DNA of 64,000 bases from Allofournierella massiliensis (GCF_021531255.1 NZ_JAFBIO010000002.1:108862-172861), one strand, 5' to 3'; shown: positions 18,901 to 28,809, numbered from the stretch's first letter. Translations and numbers: made by a program. Notes: generated by a model from the letters alone, not told the origin.

Positions 18901-19934
18901 AGCTCCACACCTTCGCCTTCCACGATTTCACCCAGGATATAGGCATCCTGGCCGTTGGCCTTCAGCACTTCCAGAGCCTTGGCGTCATCCTCGGCGGCCA
19001 CGGTGACCACCATGCCCACGCCCATGTTGAAGGTGTTGAACATATCCCGCTCGGGGATATTGCCGGTCTTCTGGAGCAGGCCGAAGATGGCGGGGGTGCG
19101 CACATCGCTCTTCTTGATGCGGGCGGCGCAGCCCTTTTTCAGGCTGCGGGGGATGTTCTCGTAAAAGCCGCCGCCGGTGATATGGCTGACGCCCTTCACC
19201 TTGACCTGATCCATCAGGGCCAGCACAGGCTTGACATAGATGCAGGTGGGGCGCAGCAGGGCCTCGCCCAGGGTGCAGCCCAGTTCATCATAGTAGACCT
19301 TGACGTTTTCAGGGTGGGCGTCCAGATCGAACACCTTGCGCACCAGGCTGAAGCCGTTGGAGTGAACGCCGGAAGAGGGCAGGGCGATGACCACGTCGCC
19401 GGGCTTCATATCCTCGTTGGAAAGGATGCGGCTCTTATCCACCGCGCCCACGGTAAAGCCGGCCAGGTCATACTCGTCCTCCGGGTAAAAGCCGGGCATC
19501 TCGGCGGTCTCGCCGCCCACCAGGGCAGCCCCGGCCTGCACACAGCCCTCGGAAACGCCCTTGACCAGCTCGGCAATCCGCTCGGGCACGTTTTTGCCGC
19601 AGGCAATGTAATCCAGGAACACCAGGGGCTTGGCGCCGGCGCAAATCACATCGTTGACGCACATGGCCACGCAGTCGATGCCCACGGTGTCATGCTTGTC
19701 CATCAAAAAGGCGATCCGCAGTTTGGTGCCCACACCGTCGGTGCCGCTGATCAGCACAGGGTGGGGCATATCGGTGCAGTCCAGCTCAAACAGGCCGCCG
19801 AAACCGCCCAGCCCGCCGATGCAGCCGGGGGTGGTGGTACGGGCCACATAGCCCTTCATCAGTTCCACAGCGCGGTAGCCGGCAGTAATATCCACACCGG
19901 CAGCGGCATAACTGGCAGAATAACTCTTTTCCAT
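18894..19934 (-). CDS. purM: AIR synthetase
   Basis: 346 residues. YAAAGVDITAGYRAVE, SGTDGVGTKLRIAF and GGETAEMPGFY are hallmarks of PurM; the C-terminus holds HITGGGFYENIPR. Converts FGAM to AIR, step 5, with ATP. Ribosome site GAGGAG upstream of ATG 19934; 47 nt after purF. Confidence 0.95.
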   Translation of the reverse strand: MEKSYSASYAAAGVDITAGYRAVELMKGYVARTTTPGCIGGLGGFGGLFELDCTDMPHPVLISGTDGVGTKLRIAFLMDKHDTVGIDCVAMCVNDVICAGAKPLVFLDYIACGKNVPERIAELVKGVSEGCVQAGAALVGGETAEMPGFYPEDEYDLAGFTVGAVDKSRILSNEDMKPGDVVIALPSSGVHSNGFSLVRKVFDLDAHPENVKVYYDELGCTLGEALLRPTCIYVKPVLALMDQVKVKGVSHITGGGFYENIPRSLKKGCAARIKKSDVRTPAIFGLLQKTGNIPERDMFNTFNMGVGMVVTVAAEDDAKALEVLKANGQDAYILGEIVEGEGVELC

Positions 19935-19981
19935 GATTACAGTCTCCTCTCAAGATCGATTGCTCAAACCCCGGACTGAGG

Positions 19982-21448
19982 TTACAGGCTCTTGCTTTTG
20001 TTGGTTTGGCTCAAGGGGACGCTGAAGGGATCTTCCATCAGCTGGGCGGGCTCGGGAATGGGATATTTGCCGGTGAAGCAGCCGGTGCAGAACCCGCAGT
20101 GGGAATGGATGGCCAGCTGCTGAACATGCTCCACGCTCAGGTAGCCCAGGGTGTCGGCCCCAATGATCTCATTGATCTGCTCCACCGTGCGGCCGGTGGC
20201 GACCAGAAGTTTCTGATCGGGGATGTCGGTGCCGAAATAGCAGGGATGAGTGAAGGGAGGCGCCGAGATCCGGTAGTGCACTTCCTTGGCGCCGGCGTCC
20301 CGCAGCAGCTTGATGGTGCGGGTGCTGGTGGTGCCCCGCACCACGCTGTCATCCACCAGCACCACCCGCTTGCCGCGGACGGTGGAGGCGATCACGTTCA
20401 GCTTGAGCCGGACGCTGCTCTCCCGCTGTTTCTGGCTGCCCTGGATGAAGGTGCGGCCGATGTATTTGTTCTTGATAAAGCCTACCCCATAGGGGATGCC
20501 GCTTTCCTCCGCATAACCCAGGGCGGCGTCCAGGCCGGAATCCGGCGCGCCGATGACCACATCGGCCTCCACCGGGTGTTCCTGGGCCAGGAAACGGCCG
20601 GCCTGCTTGCGGGCCTCGTGGACGCAGGTGCCTTCCAGCACGCTGTCCGGCCGGGCAAAGTAGACATACTCAAACACGCAGATGGTGTGGGGGGCGGTTC
20701 CGCAGTGATCTTCCAGGCTGCGCAGGCCATTGCGGTCGGCCACCACGATCTCGCCGGGCTTCACATCCCGCACAAAGGTGGCGCCCACTGCGTCCAGGGC
20801 GCAGCTCTCGCTGGCAAAGGCCCAGCCGCTGCCGTCGGGAAGCTCGCCGATGCACAGGGGCCGGAAACCGTTGGGGTCCCGGGCGGCCAAAAGCTTGGTG
20901 GGGCTCATGATCACCAGGCTGTAGGCGCCCTTGATCTGCTCCATGGTCAGGCTGACGGCGGCCTCGATGCTGGGGGCCTTCAGCCGGTTGGTGGTGAGCA
21001 CATAGCTGATGACCTCGGTGTCGGAAGAGCCGTGGAAGATGGCTCCGTTCATCTCCAGGTCATGGCGCAGGGCGGGGGCATTCACCAGGTTGCCGTTGTG
21101 GCAGAGAGCCATGGAGCCCTTGCAGTGGCGCACCACCATGGGCTGGGCATTGGCCCGTACCCGGCTGCCGCTGGTGGCATAGCGCACATGGCCGGTGGCC
21201 ATCTTGGCGCCCTGGGGCAGCCCGGCCAGCACCGTGGGGGTGAACACCTCGTTCACCAGCCCCAGGTCCCGATGGCCGGAAATCACGCCGTCCACATTCA
21301 GGGCCATGCCGCAGCTTTCCTGGCCCCGATGCTGCAGGGCGTACAGGGCCGAATAGGTGGCCGAGATCATATCGGTGGCGCCGGTTTTGTCATAGATGCC
21401 GAAAACGCCGCATTCCTCATGCAGACCGGAAAAATTCAAATCACACAT
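19982..21448 (-). CDS. purF: Amidophosphoribosyltransferase
   Basis: 488 residues. The first 12 residues form a propeptide (MCDLNFSGLHEE) whose removal exposes the catalytic Cys13 of CGVFGIYD. The glutaminase domain is followed by the phosphoribosyltransferase domain with the PRPP loop VVLVDDSVVRGTTS. Cysteines HCGFCTGCFTGKYP near the C-terminus match the [4Fe-4S] ligands of the Bacillus-type, oxygen-sensitive enzyme. Catalyses step 1 of purine synthesis. A 106-nt gap containing a GGGAGG/CCCTCC hairpin separates it from purC. Confidence 0.95.
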   Translation of the reverse strand: MCDLNFSGLHEECGVFGIYDKTGATDMISATYSALYALQHRGQESCGMALNVDGVISGHRDLGLVNEVFTPTVLAGLPQGAKMATGHVRYATSGSRVRANAQPMVVRHCKGSMALCHNGNLVNAPALRHDLEMNGAIFHGSSDTEVISYVLTTNRLKAPSIEAAVSLTMEQIKGAYSLVIMSPTKLLAARDPNGFRPLCIGELPDGSGWAFASESCALDAVGATFVRDVKPGEIVVADRNGLRSLEDHCGTAPHTICVFEYVYFARPDSVLEGTCVHEARKQAGRFLAQEHPVEADVVIGAPDSGLDAALGYAEESGIPYGVGFIKNKYIGRTFIQGSQKQRESSVRLKLNVIASTVRGKRVVLVDDSVVRGTTSTRTIKLLRDAGAKEVHYRISAPPFTHPCYFGTDIPDQKLLVATGRTVEQINEIIGADTLGYLSVEHVQQLAIHSHCGFCTGCFTGKYPIPEPAQLMEDPFSVPLSQTNKSKSL

Positions 21449-21554
21449 AAAACTTCCCTTTTAAACGGCCAAAGCGCCGCGTGCCGCACCCTCCCCAAAG
21501 GAGGGCACGGCCCGCTGCGCGGGATTCAGTCGGATAAAATTGCAGGGGAGGCAA

Positions 21555-22262
21555 TCAGCCCAGCAGGCGCTTCATGACCTCCTGGTAAGCGTCGGCCTCG
21601 CCGCCCAGATCCCGGCGGAACAGGTCCTTATCCAGGTGGGCGCCGGTGGTGGCATCCCAGAAGCGGCAGGTGTCGGGGCTGATCTCGTCGGCCAGGATGA
21701 TGGTGCCGTCAGACAGGCGGCCGAACTCCAGCTTGAAGTCGATGAGGCGGATGTTGGCGCTCAGCAGGATCTCCTTGAGGATCTCGTTGATCTTGAAGGC
21801 GTAAGCGGAGATGGTGTCGATCTCCTCCTGGGTGGCCAGGCCCAGGGCCAGGGCATGGTAGTGGTTGATGAGGGGATCATGCAGATCGTCGTTCTTGTAG
21901 CTGAACTCCAGGGTGGGAGCCTTGAGGGGAGTGCCTTCCTTCACGCCCAGCCGCTTGGAGAAGCTGCCGGCGGCCACGTTGCGGATGATGACCTCCAGGG
22001 GAACGATCTCGACCTTCTTGACCAGGGTATCCCGGTCGTTCAGCTCCTCCACATAGTGGGTGGGGATGCCTTCCTTTTCCAGCTTCAGCATCAGGGCGTT
22101 GCTGAGCTTGTTGTTCACGATGCCCTTATCCCGGATGGTGCCCTTCTTGGCGCCGTCGCCGGCGGTGGCGTCATCCTTGTAATGCACCATCACAATGGCG
22201 GGGTCCTCGGTGGCGAAAACCTTCTTGGCTTTGCCTTCGTACATCTGATCCAGAATTTTCAT
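21555..22262 (-). CDS. purC: SAICAR synthetase
   Basis: 235 residues from ATG 22262; AGAGGAAA precedes it, and the longer frame upstream would run into pur[32 protein letters not shown] and SPDTCRFWD are PurC hallmarks. Joins aspartate to CAIR, step 7. The next enzyme, PurB, is not in this window. Confidence 0.95.
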   Translation of the reverse strand: MKILDQMYEGKAKKVFATEDPAIVMVHYKDDATAGDGAKKGTIRDKGIVNNKLSNALMLKLEKEGIPTHYVEELNDRDTLVKKVEIVPLEVIIRNVAAGSFSKRLGVKEGTPLKAPTLEFSYKNDDLHDPLINHYHALALGLATQEEIDTISAYAFKINEILKEILLSANIRLIDFKLEFGRLSDGTIILADEISPDTCRFWDATTGAHLDKDLFRRDLGGEADAYQEVMKRLLG

Positions 22263-22317
22263 GATCGTTTCCTCTTTTCTTTTGATTTGATGGTTTTTAA
22301 TATGGAAAGGGGGGATT

Positions 22318-22818
22318 TCAGGACAGCTCAGCCTGCAGAGCAAGCTCTTTCTGGGCGATCTGGGCAGCCATCTCGCTGCGGGCCTGGTCCAGCTTGGCGG
22401 CCAGGTCAGGGTCAGATACGGCCAGAATCTGGGCGGCCAGAACCGCCGCGTTCTTGGCGCCGTTCAGGGCCACGGTGGCCACGGGGATGCCGCTGGGCAT
22501 CTGCACGGTGGCCAGCAGGGCGTCCAGCCCGTCCATGGCGCCGCCCTTCATGGGGATGCCGATCACGGGCAGGGTGGTGTTGGCGGCAAAAGCGCCGGCC
22601 AGGTGGGCTGCCATGCCGGCAGCGCAGATGATGGCGCCGAAGCCGTTGGCCCGGGCGCTGCGGGCAAACTCGGCCGCCTGGGCGGGAGTGCGGTGAGCGC
22701 TGAGAATATGAGCCTCACAGGGGATCTCAAACTTCTTCAATTCTGCGCAGGCGGCTTTCACCACCGGCCAGTCACTGTCGCTGCCCATGATGACGGCGAC
22801 CTTCTTGCGGTTTTCCAT
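22318..22818 (-). CDS. purE: N5-CAIR mutase / AIR carboxylase
   Basis: 166 residues from ATG 22818, with AGGAGAG 6 nt upstream. [23 protein letters not shown] and [15 protein letters not shown] define PurE of the class that normally partners with PurK; no purK is visible here, so it is either elsewhere or this enzyme accepts CO2 directly. First gene of the operon purE-C-F-M-N-O-H-D-L. Preceded by a long leader with a terminator hairpin. Confidence 0.95.
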   Translation of the reverse strand: MENRKKVAVIMGSDSDWPVVKAACAELKKFEIPCEAHILSAHRTPAQAAEFARSARANGFGAIICAAGMAAHLAGAFAANTTLPVIGIPMKGGAMDGLDALLATVQMPSGIPVATVALNGAKNAAVLAAQILAVSDPDLAAKLDQARSEMAAQIAQKELALQAELS

Positions 22819-23086
22819 AGGTAACTCTCCTTCTCCTTGATCCCCTGCGGCCAGATCTGCAGGGCGGTGTCTTTCGGGGCCGGAACAAACAAAAAAGGCA
22901 GTGGGCAAGAGGATGCACCACGGCCTTCAGAATTTTTTCGGCGCGCGAAAGGTATGCAAGCGCGCGGCCTTGCAAAAGGCGGATACACGGATGCCCTGTT
23001 TGAAAATGCGGGGGAAAATAGAACCCTGATACGCTTTTTCGGTCAAGACAAATCCGCTCCTTCCCGGCCAGAACGCCCTTGTTTCT
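22819..23086 (-). promoter_or_regulatory. Long purE leader with attenuator, no known riboswitch recognised
   Basis: About 268 nt of untranslated RNA lie between the promoter and purE. Near its 3' end is an intrinsic terminator (22891-22925), which predicts transcription attenuation controlled by something upstream. The conserved TTTCTACC core of the purine riboswitch is absent. A GGGTTC box (complement of 23021-23026 region) faintly recalls the ykkC/PRPP family, but the companion GGTCCGAGAG element was not found. A strong GCGCG-rich stem sits in the middle. Confidence 0.5.
22891..22925 (-). terminator. Attenuator terminator in purE leader
   Basis: On the minus strand GGC-GTGG pairs with CCAC-GCC with one mismatch, followed immediately by TTTTTTG. 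It lies about 70 nt upstream of the purE start, inside the leader and not at a gene end. Confidence 0.6.
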
Positions 23087-23092
23087 ATTTCT

Positions 23093-23121
23093 ATAGTAAG
23101 TCAGAAAAAGGTAAAAATCAA
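23093..23121 (-). promoter_or_regulatory. Promoter of the purine operon
   Basis: Read on the minus strand: TTGATT (23121-23116), 17-nt spacer, TACTAT (23098-23093). Start point expected near 23086. Confidence 0.7.
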
Positions 23122-23290
23122 TACCATTTCCGGGGCTGAAAAAGATTTTTGGCCAAAGCGACAGAGGCGGTAAACTTTCCAGGGGCTTTTTGTAGCCTTT
23201 CACAAGATATGGGGGATAAATGGCAGCAAGATGCACAATAAATAGTATGACTTATTTCGGACTTTTCTCCAAAAACCGGAAAGAAAAAAC

Positions 23291-23319
23291 TTGTCTGCAG
23301 GCGGGCCTGTCCGTATAAT
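23291..23319 (+). promoter_or_regulatory. Promoter of the aminotransferase gene
   Basis: TTGTCT (23291-23296), 17-nt spacer, TATAAT (23314-23319). Divergent from the purine promoter about 170 nt away; the stretch between them (23122-23290) shows no gene. Confidence 0.75.
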
Positions 23320-23375
23320 GAAAATATCCCCGGCCTTAGGGCCGGACGGAAAAAAGAGAAAGAGAGGGAGATACT

Positions 23376-24569
23376 ATGGATATGCAGCAGATGTTTGCCG
23401 GCCGTATGAGCCGGCTGGGGACAGAATCCGCCTTTGAGGTGCTGAAAAAGGCCAATGAGCTGGAAGCCCAGGGGAAGGAAGTGGTCCACCTGGAGATCGG
23501 CCAGCCCGATTTTGCCACCCCGGACAATATTATCGAGGCGGCCTACCGGGCCATGAAGAACGGCTGCACCGGCTATACTACCACCCAGGGCATTCCGGAA
23601 CTCCGCCAGGCCATTGCCGAATATTACGCGGCCGAGCGGAATGTGCCGGCCAGTGCCGACGAGGTGGTGGTGGTGCCCGGCGGCAAGCCCATCATGTTCT
23701 TCACCATGCTGGCGTTGGTGGAGCCCGGCGACGAGGTATTGTATCCGGACCCCGGTTTCCCCATCTATGAATCCTGCATCCGGTTTGCGGGGGGCATTCC
23801 GGTTCCCATGCCCATCCTGCAGGAAAACGGCTTCAAGGTGGATGTGGAGCAGATGAAGCGCCAGGTCAGCGAAAAGACCAAGCTCATCATCCTCAACAGC
23901 CCGGGCAACCCCACCGGCGGCGTGCTGGACAAAGCGGATGTGGAGGCCATTGCTCAGGTGGTGCGCACCACCAACGCCATGGTGATGAGCGATGAGATCT
24001 ATGACCGGCTGATCTTTACCGATCAAAAGCCCTTCAGCATCGCCTCCATCCCGGATATGAAGGAGCGCACCATCATCCTGAACGGTTTTTCCAAGACTTA
24101 TGCCATGACCGGCTGGCGGCTGGGATACGGCATCATGAACCGGGAAATGGCCGAGAAGGTCACCCTGCTGATGGTCAACTCCAATTCCTGCGCCGCCAAC
24201 TTTACCCAGGTGGCCGCCGTGGAGGCCATCCGTGGGCCGCAGGACAGTGTGGAAAAGATGCGCCTGGCTTATCAGGAGCGGCTGGAATACCTCACCGGCG
24301 CCCTGAATACCATCGAGGGAATGGAATGCCTGATGCCCGGCGGTTCCTTCTACGCCTTCCCCTCCATTGAAAAGTTGGGAGTGGATGACAAGGAATTTGC
24401 GGACCGACTGCTCACCGAGGGCGGCGTGGCAGCCCTGGCCGGCAGCGCTTTCGGCATCTACGGCAAAGGACATATCCGCCTTTCCGCCGCCAACAGCATG
24501 GAAAACCTGCAGCGGGCAGTGGAATTGCTCCGGGCTTTTGTAGAAAAGATCCGGGCTGAACAAAAATAA
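23376..24569 (+). CDS. Class I aminotransferase (aspartate-type)
   Basis: 397 residues, fold-type I PLP enzyme. LEIGQPDFATPDNI at the substrate region, NSPGNPTGGVL, SDEIYDRLIF and the PLP lysine in NGFSKTYAMTGWRLGY. Most similar in pattern to subgroup I-gamma aspartate aminotransferases, so aspartate/2-oxoglutarate is likely, though aromatic or alanine substrates cannot be excluded. Own promoter 57 nt upstream; GGGAG ribosome site. Confidence 0.88.
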   Translation: MDMQQMFAGRMSRLGTESAFEVLKKANELEAQGKEVVHLEIGQPDFATPDNIIEAAYRAMKNGCTGYTTTQGIPELRQAIAEYYAAERNVPASADEVVVVPGGKPIMFFTMLALVEPGDEVLYPDPGFPIYESCIRFAGGIPVPMPILQENGFKVDVEQMKRQVSEKTKLIILNSPGNPTGGVLDKADVEAIAQVVRTTNAMVMSDEIYDRLIFTDQKPFSIASIPDMKERTIILNGFSKTYAMTGWRLGYGIMNREMAEKVTLLMVNSNSCAANFTQVAAVEAIRGPQDSVEKMRLAYQERLEYLTGALNTIEGMECLMPGGSFYAFPSIEKLGVDDKEFADRLLTEGGVAALAGSAFGIYGKGHIRLSAANSMENLQRAVELLRAFVEKIRAEQK

Positions 24570-24617
24570 CCGGCATGGCTGCCCTGGTTTGGGGGCCGGC
24601 TGAAAAGGAGAAGATGA

Positions 24618-25961
24618 ATGGGATTTTCCGTTGAGGCGGGCGTACCTGCCTTTACCGTATTGATTCAGGGGCTGCTCAGCTTCTTTTCCCCCTGCGTACT
24701 GCCGCTGGTGCCCCTGTATGTGAGCTATCTGGCGGGGGGCGCCCGGGTGACAGGGGAGGACGGCGTCAGCCGCTATCCCCGCAAAAAGGTTCTGATCAAC
24801 ACCTTTTTCTTTGTGGTGGGCATCAGCTTTGCCTTTTTCCTGCTGGGGCTGGGCTTTACGGCCATCGGGCAATTCTTTACCGGTGGGAAGGTCTGGTTTA
24901 CCCGGGCCGCCGGCGTCATTATGATCCTGTTCGGTCTGTACCAATTGGGTGTGTTCGGCCAGAACCGGGCCCTGGCCGGGGAACACCGGCTGCCTTTCCG
25001 GCTGGATCAGTGGGCCATGAACCCTCTCACTGCTCTGGTGCTGGGCTTTACTTTCAGCTTTGCCTGGACGCCCTGCGTGGGCCCCACCCTCAGCAGCGTG
25101 CTGCTCATGGCGTCCTCCGCCTCCGGCGGGGCGGGTTTTGTGCTGGTGGGGGTGTATACCCTGGGCTTTGTGATCCCCTTCCTGGCGGTGGGGCTTTTTA
25201 CCGGCCAGGTGCTGGACCTTTTCCGCCGGCATGTGCAGGTGGTGCGATACACCGTCAAGGCGGGGGGCGTGCTGCTGATCCTGATGGGCCTGATGACCCT
25301 GGGCGGCATGATGGGGCGGTTTTCCTCCATGATGGCTTCCCTGGGCCAGGAATCCTCGGTATCCCAGAGCCAGAGCACTTCTTCCCAGCCGGCAGAAGAA
25401 TCTCCCTCTTCTTCGCCTCAAAAAGAGGAAAGCGCTGCCTCCCAGGCAGAGGAAGAACCCTCATCTTCTTCCACGGCACAGGAAGAGGAGAAAGAAGAAA
25501 CCCTCTATCCCGCCCCGGATTTCACCCTCACCGACCAGTACGGCAACAGCCACACTCTTTCGGAGTATCAGGGCAAGGTGGTGTTCCTGAATTTCTGGGC
25601 CACCTGGTGCGGCCCCTGCAAGAGCGAGATGCCCGAGATCCAGCAGCTGTATGAAAAGTACGGGCTCAACGAGGAGGATCTGGTGGTGTTGGGGGTGGCC
25701 AACCCGGTTACCGAAGAGGCCCCCGGCAACGCCGACAAGAGCCGGGAAGAGATCGAGGCCTTCCTGGAGGAAAACGGCTATACTTTCCCGGTAGTGATGG
25801 ACGAGACCGGGCAGGTGCTGGCCAACTACGGAATCAGCGCCTTCCCCACCACCTTTATGATCGATGCGGAGGGGAACCTTTTTGGCTATGTGACCGGCGC
25901 CATCAACCTGGAGATCATGGAGGATATTGTGGAGCAGACCATGACCGGCCAGCGAAAATAA
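24618..25961 (+). CDS. CcdA-thioredoxin (TlpA) fusion
   Basis: 447 residues in three parts. Residues 1-235: six-span CcdA/DsbD-beta membrane domain with the redox cysteine pair in FFSPCVLPL and AWTPCVGPT. Residues 236-300: a Ser/Glu/Gln-rich linker. Residues 301-447: thioredoxin/TlpA domain with WCGPC and a cis-proline region (SAFPTTFMID). Electrons would pass from cytoplasmic thioredoxin through the CcdA part to the tethered external thioredoxin, keeping exported thiols reduced. The fusion puts donor and acceptor in one chain. Confidence 0.9.
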   Translation: MGFSVEAGVPAFTVLIQGLLSFFSPCVLPLVPLYVSYLAGGARVTGEDGVSRYPRKKVLINTFFFVVGISFAFFLLGLGFTAIGQFFTGGKVWFTRAAGVIMILFGLYQLGVFGQNRALAGEHRLPFRLDQWAMNPLTALVLGFTFSFAWTPCVGPTLSSVLLMASSASGGAGFVLVGVYTLGFVIPFLAVGLFTGQVLDLFRRHVQVVRYTVKAGGVLLILMGLMTLGGMMGRFSSMMASLGQESSVSQSQSTSSQPAEESPSSSPQKEESAASQAEEEPSSSSTAQEEEKEETLYPAPDFTLTDQYGNSHTLSEYQGKVVFLNFWATWCGPCKSEMPEIQQLYEKYGLNEEDLVVLGVANPVTEEAPGNADKSREEIEAFLEENGYTFPVVMDETGQVLANYGISAFPTTFMIDAEGNLFGYVTGAINLEIMEDIVEQTMTGQRK

Positions 25962-25980
25962 GTTCCTTACAAGAATATAA

Positions 25981-26023
25981 AGCAGATGCCCCCGGCCCAA
26001 AAGGCCGGGGGCATCTGCTTTTG
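25981..26023. terminator. Bidirectional terminator
   Basis: AGCAGATGCCCCCGGCC / GGCCGGGGGCATCTGCT perfect arms with TTTT on the right; serves the fusion gene on plus and sdaAA on minus. Confidence 0.85.
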
Positions 26024-26032
26024 TGTAAGGTT

Positions 26033-26902
26033 TTATCCGCAGCCGCCGCAGCGAGCGCAGGCGGAAGGGGTAACAGCACAGCCGCCCAGGGCGGTTTCCC
26101 GCAATTCGGCGGGCAGCCGGCGGCCCACATTGTACATGGCGGCCAGCATCTCATCAAAGGGGATGAGCTGGGGCACGCCGCTGAGAGCCAGCTCGGCGGC
26201 CACCAGGGCGTTGGCCACGCCGGCGGCGTTGCGGCTCTGGCAGGGGTATTCCACCAGTCCGCCCACTGGGTCGCAAACCAGGCCCAGCATGTTCATCATA
26301 ACGGTGGAGGCGGCGTCCAGGGATTGCTTGGGCGTGCCGCCCATCAGCTCCACTGCGGCCGAGGCCGCCATGGCGGCGGCTACGCCCACCTCGGCCTGGC
26401 AGCCCCCCACCGCGCCGGCCACCGTAGCATTGCGCATGGCAAGGTAGCCCACGGCACCGGCGTTGAACAGGCTGTCCAGCAGTCTTTCGTCCGAGATGTG
26501 GTATTCATCCTGCAGGGCCAGCAGAAGACCGGGCACCACCCCGGAAGAACCGGCGGTGGGGGCGGCCACGATCAGACCCATGGAAGCGTTTACTTCCAGT
26601 ACCGCCATGGCATAGGTGATGGCCCGCTGCAGCACCGGCCCGCACAGGGCCTTCTTCTTGGCAGCGTGGGTGGCCAGCCGTTTGGCCTCCCCGCCGATCA
26701 GCCCGCCCATGGAGCGCACCGGCGTTTTCAGGGGCTGGGTGGCGGATTCCCGCATGATCTCCAGCGCGCGAGCCATACGGGCTTCCACCCGGTCGGGGGC
26801 TGTTTCCCCCTGCTCGCATTCCCGGCGGCGCATCACCTGGGAAATGAGGCAGTCCTCCCGGGCGCACAGCTCCAGCAGTTCTGCTCCGTTTCGAAACTCC
26901 AT
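26033..26902 (-). CDS. sdaAA: L-serine dehydratase, alpha subunit
   Basis: 289 residues. Fe-S dependent type: cysteines in GGCQAEVG, GLVCDPVGG and VEYPCQSRN are the usual [4Fe-4S] ligands. Ends in a Cys-rich tail (CARCGGCG), typical of clostridial forms. Deaminates serine to pyruvate and ammonia. Third gene of a minus-strand operon symporter-sdaAB-sdaAA. Confidence 0.95.
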   Translation of the reverse strand: MEFRNGAELLELCAREDCLISQVMRRRECEQGETAPDRVEARMARALEIMRESATQPLKTPVRSMGGLIGGEAKRLATHAAKKKALCGPVLQRAITYAMAVLEVNASMGLIVAAPTAGSSGVVPGLLLALQDEYHISDERLLDSLFNAGAVGYLAMRNATVAGAVGGCQAEVGVAAAMAASAAVELMGGTPKQSLDAASTVMMNMLGLVCDPVGGLVEYPCQSRNAAGVANALVAAELALSGVPQLIPFDEMLAAMYNVGRRLPAELRETALGGCAVTPSACARCGGCG

Positions 26903-26914
26903 TTTGCCGCCTCC

Positions 26915-27583
26915 TTATGACTGGACGATCATAACGTCGTGAATATAGGGGTTGGTTTTCAGCTCTTCGGTGATCCCCTCGGGCAGGCGGCCGTCGGATT
27001 CGATGATGCTGTAGGCCGTGTGGCCCTTGCTCTCCCGGAACAGCCGCATGAAGGCCAGGTTCACGCCCCGGTCGCTGAGCACCTTGGTGATATGGGCTAC
27101 CACACCGGGTTTGTCCTGGTGAACGGCGATCACGGCAGAATATTCGCCGGTGAAATCCACCTCCACCCCGTTGATCCGCACGATCTTTACCTTGCCACCT
27201 CCCAGGGATACGCCCCGCACCAGCAGGGTCTGGCCGGCGGCGTTTTCCATATGGATATCCACCGTGTTGGGGTGCAGGTCGGTCTCGGTCTCGTTGGGGG
27301 TAAAGGTGAAATCCAGGCCCCGCTGCCGGGCAATCTCAAAGGAATCCCGGATATTCCGGTCATCGGTGGAAAAGCCCAGAATGCCGCCCAGCAGGGCCCG
27401 GTCGGTGCCGTGGCCCCGGTAGGTTTTGGCAAAGGAACCGTAGAGGGTGAACTCCACCCGGGTGAGGGGCGGGGCAAGCATCTTCTGCGCCAGCCCGGCG
27501 ATCACCGCCGCGCCGGCGGTGTGGGAGCTGGAAGGGCCGATCATATTGGGGCCCAGCACGTCGAATACACTGATAAAGGACAT
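26915..27583 (-). CDS. sdaAB: L-serine dehydratase, beta subunit
   Basis: 222 residues. N-terminal FDVLGPNMIGPSSSHTAGA and a C-terminal ACT domain (SAVIAVHQDKPGVVAHITKVL). Pairs with SdaAA. It starts 3 nt after the symporter stop, so the genes are cotranscribed. Confidence 0.95.
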   Translation of the reverse strand: MSFISVFDVLGPNMIGPSSSHTAGAAVIAGLAQKMLAPPLTRVEFTLYGSFAKTYRGHGTDRALLGGILGFSTDDRNIRDSFEIARQRGLDFTFTPNETETDLHPNTVDIHMENAAGQTLLVRGVSLGGGKVKIVRINGVEVDFTGEYSAVIAVHQDKPGVVAHITKVLSDRGVNLAFMRLFRESKGHTAYSIIESDGRLPEGITEELKTNPYIHDVMIVQS

Positions 27584-27586
27584 GAA

Positions 27587-28809
27587 TTATACCTCGGAAA
27601 CAGCGTCTTTGTTGATAAATTTCCGGTAGATGGTATCCACAATGGTGCCGATGGCGTTGTCACCGGATACGTTGCAGGCGGTGCCGAAAGAATCCTGGGT
27701 GATGTACAGGGCCACCATGATGGCGCAGATGGGGCCGTTCACGTCGCCGGCTTCCGTGCCGAATACCATGTACAGGAAGGGCAGAGCGGTCATGATGGAA
27801 CCGCCGGGAGCGCCGGGGGAAGCCACCATGGCGATGCCCAGGGTCATGATGAAGGGGATGACGATGCTCAGGCTGATGGGCAGCTGATACATCAGGCAGA
27901 CGGCGGTGGCGCAGGCGGTGATGGTGATCATGGAACCGGCCATGTGAATGTTGGCGCACAGGGGAACCACGAAGTTGCGGATCTCTGCCAGGATGCCGTC
28001 CTTACGGGCGCATTCCAGGTTGACGGGAATGGTGGCCGCAGAGGACTGGGTGCCGATGGCGGTGGCATAGCCGGGGATCTGGTTGCGGATCAGGGTGAAG
28101 GGGTTCTTGCCGGAAATAAGGCCGGCCACCAGGAACTGGATGAAAATGTAGATCAGGTGCATGGCGATGACCACCAGGAACACCTTCCACAGAATGCTCA
28201 GGATGGCAAAGGTCTTGCCGGAGTAGGTCATGTTGGTGAAGGTGCCGCAGATGTACAGGGGCAGCAGGGGAATGATCACGGTGTGCAGCACCTTATCGAT
28301 AATGGTGGAGAAATCTTCCATGCCATGATACAGGCTGTCGCCGATGGATTTGCCCCGCATGGTGGAAAGGCACAGGCCCAGCACAAAGGCCAAGGTCACG
28401 GCGGACAGGGTGTTCAGCAGGGGCGGGATGGACAGGGAGAAGTAGCTTTCCAGGGATACGTCGGCGGTGGCGGCAATCTGGTCCAGGGCGCCCTCGCTCA
28501 TGAAAGAGGGGAAGAGGGTGGAGGATACCAGGTAGGAAGCCGAACCTGCCACCAGGGTGGAGAAGTAGGAAAGCGCCACAGTGATGATCAGCAGCTTGCC
28601 TGCGCCGCTACGCAGGTTGGCAATGCCCATGGTCACATAGGCCACGATCATCAGAGGGATGATAAAGGAAAGAAAGGTGCTGAAAATAGAGGACAGGGTG
28701 ACCACTACCCGGTTAAACCATTCCGGCATGAAACTGCCGAACAGGATACCGACGATAATGGCGATGATGAGCTTTGGGATAAGCCCTAACCGGAACTTTT
28801 TTCTGCCAT
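27587..28809 (-). CDS. DAACS-family symporter, probably serine/threonine; frameshift at N-terminus
   Basis: About 407 residues. The body has family motifs GTQSSAATIPV and YITQDSFGTACNVSGDNA and eight-span layout of sodium:dicarboxylate symporters. The neighbouring serine dehydratase genes suggest SstT-like serine uptake. The expected start, ATG 28809, has GGGAGG 8 nt upstream, but its frame stops after seven codons (TAG). Shifting by -1 within six A (28797-28802) joins it to GLIPKLIIAIIVGILFGSF, the normal first membrane helix. The internal ATG 28729 has no ribosome site and would lose that helix. Either a mutation, a sequencing error, or programmed slippage. Confidence 0.82.

Noticed and set aside
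23021..23031. ykkC/PRPP riboswitch in the purE leader
   Set aside because: Only a GGGTTC box is present; the second conserved element was not found.
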